DNA of 6,810 bases from assembly GCA_943324575.2 (NCBI GenBank), contig CALPMD020000067.1, positions 1 through 6,810 of the forward strand, read 5' to 3'. The position numbers were made by a program, and so were the translations under genes. Below are positions 1 through 4,997 of this stretch, piece after piece. Position 1 is the first letter of the stretch, and each line of letters starts with the position of its first letter. This DNA comes from Akkermansia muciniphila (GTDB lineage: Bacteria > Verrucomicrobiota > Verrucomicrobiia > Verrucomicrobiales > Akkermansiaceae). A model generated the notes under the pieces. It was not told the DNA's origin and made no database searches. It was given only the letters and a program-made list of their open reading frames with translations.

Positions 1-668
1 AGCCCTGTGTCCCGCAGTTGCTGAGTGGCGGCGCTTTCCGCGCCCGCGTCGTGTTGCAGGATCGCCGCTTGGCCGTCGGGTTGGGTGATCGAAGTGATCC
101 AATCCGGTGCGCTCGCCCGCAGGGAGCTGCGATGTTCGCCATAAACCACCGTCGCTTCCGCCGAGATCCAGAAATCCAGCTCGGGCTGGCCCAGCGACTT
201 GAGCAGAAGATGCATCGCGCGGTCCAAAGGTTCGCGGGTGACGCGCAGCTCGAAGCGCGGCTCAATGCGCAGCCGCGGCAAATCGGGCGGCGGGTCTTTC
301 ATCAATTCCTGCGCATTCGGGAGGGCCGCAGCAACCGCACCTGCGATCCCGCGCCCTTGCAGCCGCGACGGATCGCGCTCCTTCGCCGCCCGCAGCAGAA
401 TGGCCGCCGCGTGATGGCAAAAGCTGCCGACGTCGCAGGAGCAGAACGATTCAAACTCCCAAGTCTGGCCGGATTGCCAGAGGTTCACCTCCGTTTCATC
501 CTTCGCGACGTTGCCGACCAGACTCACGGAGTCCGCTGTCGTTTTCTCGATGCGCAGGTCCTTGACCTTGCTTGCCAACGAATGCGCGGCGGCGAGGATC
601 TCGTCGTCGAAGCGGCCCTTCCAGCGGGCATCCGCGAGGAACGATGAAATATCAGCAGCCTGCGGCAT
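1..668 (-). CDS. SWIM zinc-finger protein, N-terminal part of a probable SNF2-type helicase (cut by window edge)
   Basis: The reading frame is open from an ATG at 668 to the left edge, giving 222 residues with no stop. A SWIM zinc finger is visible at residues 76-86: C76-x-C78-x5-C84-x-H86, in the string CSCDVGSFCHH. SWIM domains bind nucleic acid or protein partners. In many bacteria this N-terminal arrangement precedes a long linker and a SNF2/SWI2 ATPase of about 900-1100 residues in total. Residues 130-195 look like such a linker (mixed alpha/beta, with a WISAEATVVYGEHR stretch), but the helicase motifs themselves lie outside the window, so the SNF2 part is inferred. The ATG is preceded only by a weak AGGG about 10 nt upstream. 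The frame also runs back in phase to the trmL stop without another ATG. It lies 45 nt downstream of trmL on the same strand and may be co-transcribed with it. A stand-alone SWIM protein is the alternative. Confidence 0.82.
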   Translation of the reverse strand, partial: MPQAADISSFLADARWKGRFDDEILAAAHSLASKVKDLRIEKTTADSVSLVGNVAKDETEVNLWQSGQTWEFESFCSCDVGSFCHHAAAILLRAAKERDPSRLQGRGIAGAVAAALPNAQELMKDPPPDLPRLRIEPRFELRVTREPLDRAMHLLLKSLGQPELDFWISAEATVVYGEHRSSLRASAPDWITSITQPDGQAAILQHDAGAESAATQQLRDTG

Positions 669-713
669 GGAATTTAGCCCTGTTTGTCTTTTTTGCGGCT
701 CAATCTCGCACAG

Positions 714-1175
714 TTACCACTCCGGATTTTGCTGGCGAGCGGCTTCGTAAAGGATGATTGCCACCGCAGTCGAAAGATTGAGGCTGCGGGTACCGCCGGG
801 CGCCATGGGGATTCGCAGCGCTTGTTCCCCCGCCTCAGCGATGAGGCTTTCAGGCAGCCCGCGGGTTTCCCGCCCGAAGACGAGGTAGTCACCCGCTTGG
901 AATGCTGCCTGCCATGGCGAACGCGTCGCCTTGGTGCTGAGAAACCAGAATTGAGCATCGTGGTCGGCAGTGGCGCGCAGTTCGTCGAAAGATTTCCATA
1001 CCTGCAGTTTCACGTCCTGCCAGTAGTCGAGACCCGTGCGGCGGACGTATTTGTCTTCTAACGAAAATCCCAGTGGTTCGACGAGGTGAAGGGTCGACTC
1101 TGTGGCTAGTGCCAGGCGCCCGGCGGCTCCAGCGTTGTGCGGGATTTCGGGTTCGATGAGAACGATGTTAAACAT
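714..1175 (-). CDS. trmL: tRNA (cytidine(34)-2'-O)-methyltransferase, TrmL/YibK type
   Basis: This 153-residue protein matches the length and order of the SPOUT-fold TrmL family (E. coli TrmL is about 157 residues). The family methylates the 2'-OH of the wobble nucleotide 34 in tRNA-Leu isoacceptors, using S-adenosylmethionine, in the cytoplasm, as a dimer. Visible landmarks are the N-terminal strand MFNIVLIEPEIP, the RRTGLDYW block at 45-52, motif 2 FGRETRGLP at 100-108, and motif 3 from IPM (122-124) through RSLNLSTAVAIILYEAARQ (130-148). The last two form the knotted cofactor site. Motif 1 is atypical: the usual N-T-G-N reads NAGA at 14-17, although Arg20 is kept. The start is the only one that preserves the first beta-strand. 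A TAAGGAG lies 18 nt upstream, inside the end of the preceding gene, too far to be an ideal ribosome site, so translational coupling across the 9-nt gap is likely. Confidence 0.95.
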   Translation of the reverse strand: MFNIVLIEPEIPHNAGAAGRLALATESTLHLVEPLGFSLEDKYVRRTGLDYWQDVKLQVWKSFDELRATADHDAQFWFLSTKATRSPWQAAFQAGDYLVFGRETRGLPESLIAEAGEQALRIPMAPGGTRSLNLSTAVAIILYEAARQQNPEW

Positions 1176-1184
1176 GCTTAACGG

Positions 1185-1859
1185 TTACGAAGGCTCCTTA
1201 CGTCGGGCCAAGGTGATGGCGAGGCCGAGCACGCCAATGAAAATCAGGTAACAGCCGAGCAGCCCCAGATAGGTTCTGCAGGTTCTTGGAATGTCAGGAT
1301 GAAAGGCTGGCCCGAGGGTGGCTTGCCAAAACTTGGCGCCTCCAATCACCCGGTTGAATAGGTAAATAATCAGAAGCGCGGCGGCGATCAGCCCCGAGCC
1401 CGCGTGATTTCCCACTGTGGAAATGAAATGCAGCATCACCCGTCGATGGCGAATGATGTTGATAATCATCACGAGCAATACCGCAGCAACAATCGAAGCT
1501 TCAGGAATTTGAACGCCCAATATACCAGATATAAAATCTTCGATTTCAGCCACAAAAGCGGCGATCAGCCCCATGGCGAGAATGCGGCAGACCGGCTGGT
1601 TCGGCCCAGCATGCGAAGAAGCCCCGAGCATTACCGCCGCACTGGCCGCCAGCAAAAAAGCGCGCAGCAGTTCGACCGTGCCACGTTCGATCGGTGCCCC
1701 TGGGCGGTTGGGTAGCCAAGCGGGCAGTAAAATAGCCACCGCGCCGACGCAGATCAGGATTACCCTAAAGAGCGTGCGCTGCCACGAGGGTTTACGTTGA
1801 GTTTTGAATGGTTCACCGGCCACAGCTTTTTGAGTAAAGGTTTGTCCTTTCCGGTGCAA
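1185..1859 (-). CDS. uncharacterised membrane protein with about six transmembrane helices
   Basis: I do not recognise a named family for this 224-residue protein. It has a basic N-terminal tail (about residues 1-29) and six hydrophobic segments at roughly 30-50, 63-82, 91-112, 120-137, 152-174 and 195-218, ending in a basic ARRKEPS tail, which suggests an inner-membrane protein with both ends in the cytoplasm. The third segment contains the acidic stretch AEIEDF (104-109), unusual inside a helix. The fifth is followed by FNRVIGGAKFW (168-178). No signal peptide, enzyme motif or transporter signature is evident. The first start codon in the frame is TTG at 1859, with no clear ribosome site; GTG at 1823 (residue 13) is an alternative, also without a good site, so the first 12 residues are uncertain. 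It sits between recQ and trmL on the same strand, only 9 nt before trmL. Confidence 0.8.
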   Translation of the reverse strand: MHRKGQTFTQKAVAGEPFKTQRKPSWQRTLFRVILICVGAVAILLPAWLPNRPGAPIERGTVELLRAFLLAASAAVMLGASSHAGPNQPVCRILAMGLIAAFVAEIEDFISGILGVQIPEASIVAAVLLVMIINIIRHRRVMLHFISTVGNHAGSGLIAAALLIIYLFNRVIGGAKFWQATLGPAFHPDIPRTCRTYLGLLGCYLIFIGVLGLAITLARRKEPS

Positions 1860-1870
1860 GGGCTGATGTG

Positions 1871-1940
1871 ATGGGAATGATGAGACTCATAGGAGTGATG
1901 GGTGTCCTATGATTCCCATAAAGTCCCATAAGTCCCATCC
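1871..1940. repeat. bulged inverted repeat plus short tandem repeats after recQ
   Basis: On the plus strand, ATGGGAA (1871-1877) and TCATAGGA (1887-1894) pair with TCCTATGA (1905-1912) and TTCCCAT (1913-1919). This gives 15 perfect base pairs with a 9-nt bulge on one side and a 10-nt loop. It is followed by a TCCCATAA(A)G motif repeated with period 9-10 at 1914-1923, 1924-1932 and, truncated, from 1933. Read on the minus strand this is a run of degenerate ATGGGACTT units beginning 3 nt after the recQ stop codon. Short repeats of this style occur between genes in several verrucomicrobial and related genomes (recollection, not searched). It could be an mRNA 3'-end hairpin between recQ and the membrane-protein gene. 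There is no U-tract directly after it on the minus strand, so it is not a classical intrinsic terminator. Confidence 0.7.
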
Positions 1941-1942
1941 AT

Positions 1943-4156
1943 TCAAACCCGCCGTGCCGCCATCGCCCGATAAATTTTAAGCTGCCCGTAGCTGATGCGC
2001 CCCCCGAGTTGTTCAAAGACCGGTTTTAGCGAAACCTCATCGTAGCCCTCCAAGGCGGCTTGAATCTGCAACTCCTCAGCGGCGGTGTAGAAAGCGTACC
2101 GTTCGAATGGCTCGCCATTCTCGATGGCATGGACGAGATGGCCCTCACTGGTGGAGTCCGCAAGTCCGCGCTCCTCGGCGATTTGACGAATGGTTTTTCC
2201 CTCCTTACAGAGATCCAAGGTTTGCTGCGCCGTGCCGTTGAGCCCCCCTGCCGGCAGAGGCGCTGGGCGGGCGACGATCGCAAGGGGAGCAAACTCCTGT
2301 TGCGGATTTTCTGTCAGCCACAGGCGAATCGCCTCGAGGAATGCCTGCCCATAATCGTCGCGCTTCTTTTCTCCCAAGCCCGGAATGTTGAGAAGCGCAG
2401 CATCGCTCTGTGGATAATCCCGGCTGAGATGGCGCAGCGTCACGTCGGAAAAAACCACGTAGGACGGCACGTTCCGCGCATCGGCCAGTTCCTTGCGCAG
2501 CTTGCGCAAGCATTCAAAGAGACCCGCATCGCACGGGATATCGCCGCTGCGGGCGGTGGCCGTGGGCCTCGGGGTGTTCAGCGAACGCGTGAGCATGACG
2601 GTCTCGCGGTTTTTCAGTTTCTGCATCCCATTCTGGCTGACCGAGACAGTGGGGAAATTGTCATCGCTGGCGGCCAGCAAGCCGGTCCGCAGCAATTGCC
2701 TACCGAGATCCACCCAGTACGGTCGCGGTTGATCTTTGCCGATGCCATGGGTGCTGAGCGTGTGGTGTTTCCAGCGTTGGATCTTTTCGGACATTCCGCC
2801 GGTCAAAACTTCCGACACATGGTTGAGGCCGACGTTGAAGTTCCCCACTTGGCGAATCCGAAAAATGCAGCTGAGCAGCTTCTGAACATCGGTGGTAGCG
2901 TCCCATTTCTCTCGGGGGCTGAGACAGTGGTCGCAGGCGCCGCAGTTATCTTCGGGCCAGACTTCCCCGAAATAACCGAGCAGGCCGATGCGGCGGCAGG
3001 CGTTGTTCTCGGCAAAATGGGTCATTTGGTCGATTTGCCGCCGCGCCACGTCGCGGGCCTGCGGCTCGGGGATGTCGTCGAGAAACTTGATTAGTTTCAT
3101 GACATCACCGCGGGAGAACAGCAGCAGGCAGTCGGCGGGCAAACCATCGCGGCCCGCGCGGCCGGTTTCCTGATAGTAGCCCTCGATGTTTTTGGGCAAA
3201 TCCGCGTGGATCACATAACGGACGTTGGGCTTGTTGATGCCCATGCCGAAGGCGACGGTGGCACAGACGATCTTCGCCTCATCGCGCAGAAACGCGTCTT
3301 GGTTGCGCGCGCGCTCTGCGGGATCGAGGCCGGCGTGGTAGGCGATGGCGGAGAAGCCCTGCGCCCGCAGCGTGGCGGCGAGCGCCTCGGTGCCTTTGCG
3401 GGATTGGCAATAGATGATGCCTGAGTCGTCGCGGCGGGCGTTGGCGAAGTTGCACACCTGAGCGGCCACTCCCGACTTGGCGACGACTTGGTATTTTAAA
3501 TTCGGTCGATTAAAACTCGCGAGAAACACCGCGGGATCCCGCAGTTCCAGTTGCGTGACGATGTCTTGGCGGACGCGCTCCGTCGCGGTGGCAGTCAGCG
3601 CGAGCACAGGAATGCCGGGGATCGACTGCCGCACTTCCTTGATACGGCGGTATTCCGGGCGGAAATCGTGGCCCCATTCGCTGATGCAGTGGGCCTCATC
3701 CACGGCGAGAGCAGAGATTTTCCATGCCTTCAACCGCGACAGAAAGTCAGGCAACATCAGACGCTCGGGTGCAACATAGAGCAATTGATAAAGACCCGCA
3801 TCGAGCCCTTCGAGCCGCCGTCTCGTCTCATTTCCGTCCAGTGACGAGTTGATGAAAGTGGCCGCCACCCCGCTGGCTTCCAATTGATCGACCTGATCTT
3901 TCATCAGCGCAATCAGTGGAGAAACGACCACGGTGAGGCCGTCCCGCACCAAGGCGGGAAGCTGGTAACAGAGGCTTTTTCCGGCACCCGTGGGCAAAAT
4001 CGCCACCGCATCGCGCCCATCCAGCGAAGCTTCCATAATCTCCCGCTGCAAAGGCCGGAACTCATCGTAACCGAACGTTTGCTTGAGGCTGCAGGATAGG
4101 GATGAGACGCTCATGAGAACCAATAAAGCATGATCTCTTGAACAGTTCAAGATCAT
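1943..4156 (-). CDS. recQ: ATP-dependent DNA helicase RecQ
   Basis: This 737-residue superfamily 2 helicase unwinds DNA 3'-to-5' in recombination and replication-fork repair. Residue positions count from the chosen start. Motif 0 (FGYDEFRPLQ) is at 28-37, Walker A PTGAGKS at 55-61, DEAH at 153-156, SFNRPNL at 214-220, IIYCQSRK at 247-254, FGMGINKP at 303-310, and motif VI YYQETGRAGRDG at 327-338. The RecQ zinc site is C387, C405, C408 and C411. A winged-helix RQC region spans about 420-525 and an HRDC domain about 541-620. A C-terminal helix-turn-helix domain (about 641-735, with GKTIRQIAEERGL) goes beyond the roughly 610-residue E. coli layout but is common in RecQ of other phyla. I chose the ATG at 4156 because GAGGA stands 7 nt upstream. 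The ATG at 4114 would give 723 residues and lacks such a site. The domains are intact, with no frameshift. It is transcribed divergently from the ABC exporter. Confidence 0.96.
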   Translation of the reverse strand: MILNCSRDHALLVLMSVSSLSCSLKQTFGYDEFRPLQREIMEASLDGRDAVAILPTGAGKSLCYQLPALVRDGLTVVVSPLIALMKDQVDQLEASGVAATFINSSLDGNETRRRLEGLDAGLYQLLYVAPERLMLPDFLSRLKAWKISALAVDEAHCISEWGHDFRPEYRRIKEVRQSIPGIPVLALTATATERVRQDIVTQLELRDPAVFLASFNRPNLKYQVVAKSGVAAQVCNFANARRDDSGIIYCQSRKGTEALAATLRAQGFSAIAYHAGLDPAERARNQDAFLRDEAKIVCATVAFGMGINKPNVRYVIHADLPKNIEGYYQETGRAGRDGLPADCLLLFSRGDVMKLIKFLDDIPEPQARDVARRQIDQMTHFAENNACRRIGLLGYFGEVWPEDNCGACDHCLSPREKWDATTDVQKLLSCIFRIRQVGNFNVGLNHVSEVLTGGMSEKIQRWKHHTLSTHGIGKDQPRPYWVDLGRQLLRTGLLAASDDNFPTVSVSQNGMQKLKNRETVMLTRSLNTPRPTATARSGDIPCDAGLFECLRKLRKELADARNVPSYVVFSDVTLRHLSRDYPQSDAALLNIPGLGEKKRDDYGQAFLEAIRLWLTENPQQEFAPLAIVARPAPLPAGGLNGTAQQTLDLCKEGKTIRQIAEERGLADSTSEGHLVHAIENGEPFERYAFYTAAEELQIQAALEGYDEVSLKPVFEQLGGRISYGQLKIYRAMAARRV
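4131..4155. promoter_or_regulatory. palindrome overlapping the recQ start codon, possible operator
   Basis: On the plus strand TGATC (4131-4135), a 2-nt offset TC, TTGAAC (4138-4143), a central A, GTTCAA (4145-4150) and GATCA (4151-4155) form an 11-bp interrupted palindrome. Its right end overlaps the proposed recQ ATG (4154-4156). The one-base centre makes a tight RNA hairpin unlikely, so a dimeric DNA-binding protein is the more natural reader. The symmetry is seen in the sequence; the regulatory role is inference. If recQ starts instead at 4114, the palindrome lies wholly in the 5' leader. Confidence 0.4.
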
Positions 4157-4249
4157 TGTTCTTTCCTCGCCGAGGTTTTGCAAAGTGGTGGCCTGTGATT
4201 GATAGGAAACATTGTGATCGCCCACGGGTCTGTTAACCTGTGACTGCCG
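4157..4249. promoter_or_regulatory. divergent promoter region between recQ and the ABC exporter
   Basis: This 93-nt spacer must hold the start signals for recQ (minus strand) and the exporter (plus strand). For the exporter, TTGCAA (4178-4183) and GATAGG (4201-4206), 17 bp apart, are a poor match to a -35/-10 pair. No convincing sigma-70 promoter is visible for recQ. TGTGA occurs three times on the plus strand, at 4194, 4213 and 4239; the first two are 19 bp apart and extend to TGTGAT. No inverted TCACA partner accompanies them, so they are not a CRP-type site. Confidence 0.45.
4164..4168 (-). promoter_or_regulatory. ribosome binding site of recQ
   Basis: The minus strand reads GAGGA, followed by AAGAACA and then the ATG at 4156, a 7-nt spacing that suits a Shine-Dalgarno site. 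It decides the recQ start in favour of 4156 over 4114. The site lies in the small palindrome CCTCG-G-CGAGG (4165-4175). Confidence 0.7.
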
Positions 4250-4987
4250 ATGATTGCCGATCCCACAGTTCCCCCGATGTCCACAGGTGTTGTCTTCGAG
4301 GCCCACGGTCTGCGTAAGGTTTACCACACGGGTGAGCTCGATGTTGTGGCGCTCGACAGCGTGGATCTTGAGCTGAATGCGGGCGAGCTCGTTTGCCTGC
4401 TCGGCGCATCGGGCAGTGGGAAATCGACACTGCTCAACATCCTCGGTGGGCTCGACGTGCCGACTTCCGGCAATCTGGTCTACAAAGGCTGGCCGCTCGA
4501 TGGGGCCGAGGAAAACACGCTGACCCAGTTCCGGCGCAACTGCGTCGGGTTTGTGTTTCAGTTTTACAATTTGATTCCCAGCCTGACGGCGCGCGAAAAC
4601 GTCGCGCTGATCACCGGCATCGCCCGCGACCCGATGACGCCGGAAGAAGCGCTGGAAATGGTGGGGCTGAGTGCCCGCATGGATCATTTTCCCTCTCAAC
4701 TCTCGGGCGGCGAGCAACAGCGCGTCGCCATCGCGCGTGCCATTGCCAAACGCCCCGAGGTCTTGCTGTGCGACGAGCCCACCGGTGCGCTGGACGTGAC
4801 GACGGGGATTGTGGTGTTGGAAGCGGTGGAACGCATCAACCGTGAACTCGGCACCCTCACCGTGATCATCACCCACAATGCGGTGATTTCCGAAATGGCG
4901 GACCGCGTGCTGCACCTATCCGACGGCAAAATCGTCAAGTCGACCCGCAACGCCAGCCGCCAATCCGCCTCCGGCCTGAAATGGTAA
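4250..4987 (+). CDS. ABC transporter ATP-binding protein, MacB/LolD class
   Basis: This 245-residue protein is a complete nucleotide-binding subunit that powers the permease encoded next to it by ATP binding and hydrolysis on the cytoplasmic face. Walker A is GASGSGKST (52-60), the Q-loop is FQFYNLIP with Q104, the signature is [14 protein letters not shown] (151-164), Walker B is [12 protein letters not shown] (171-182, catalytic E176), and the switch histidine is H209 in ITHN. The short Q-loop-to-signature distance and the [16 protein letters not shown] wording are typical of the LolD/MacB/FtsE group, which exports lipoproteins, peptides, toxins or envelope components. Substrate cannot be told from this subunit. 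The start is uncertain: ATG 4250 and ATG 4277 (236 residues) both lack a Shine-Dalgarno site, and the homologous fold begins only around residue 15. It lies 10 nt before the permease gene and is divergent from recQ. Confidence 0.95.
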   Translation: MIADPTVPPMSTGVVFEAHGLRKVYHTGELDVVALDSVDLELNAGELVCLLGASGSGKSTLLNILGGLDVPTSGNLVYKGWPLDGAEENTLTQFRRNCVGFVFQFYNLIPSLTARENVALITGIARDPMTPEEALEMVGLSARMDHFPSQLSGGEQQRVAIARAIAKRPEVLLCDEPTGALDVTTGIVVLEAVERINRELGTLTVIITHNAVISEMADRVLHLSDGKIVKSTRNASRQSASGLKW

Positions 4988-4997
4988 CACACCGATC

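Noticed and set aside
18..647. 209-codon open frame on the plus strand
   Set aside because: It is antisense to the SWIM-domain gene, whose C-x-C-x5-C-x-H motif shows that the minus strand is the coding one.
1871..1919. Classical Rho-independent terminator after recQ
   Set aside because: The stem is AT-balanced with a 9-nt bulge, and no run of U residues follows it on the minus strand.
1813..2016. 67-codon minus-strand frame across the recQ-membrane gene junction
   Set aside because: It overlaps the recQ 3' end and the repeat element in another frame, and its middle part simply translates the repeat.
2060..3094. 344-codon open frame on the plus strand
   Set aside because: It is antisense to the conserved zinc-site, RQC, HRDC and helix-turn-helix parts of recQ, and its translation shows no recognisable domain.
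4131..4175. LexA (SOS) box in front of recQ
   Set aside because: The arms present are GAAC-N-GTTC with a one-base centre. Known LexA palindromes have a four-base or longer spacer between arms (as I recall, TGTTC-N4-GAACA has been reported for Verrucomicrobia), and no such arrangement is present.
4157..4915. In-phase extension of recQ that would add about 253 residues to its N-terminus
   Set aside because: It lies entirely across the promoter region and opposite the ABC ATPase gene, has no domain resemblance, and recQ already has a proper start with a ribosome site at 4156. It is a shadow of the GC-rich codon pattern on the other strand.
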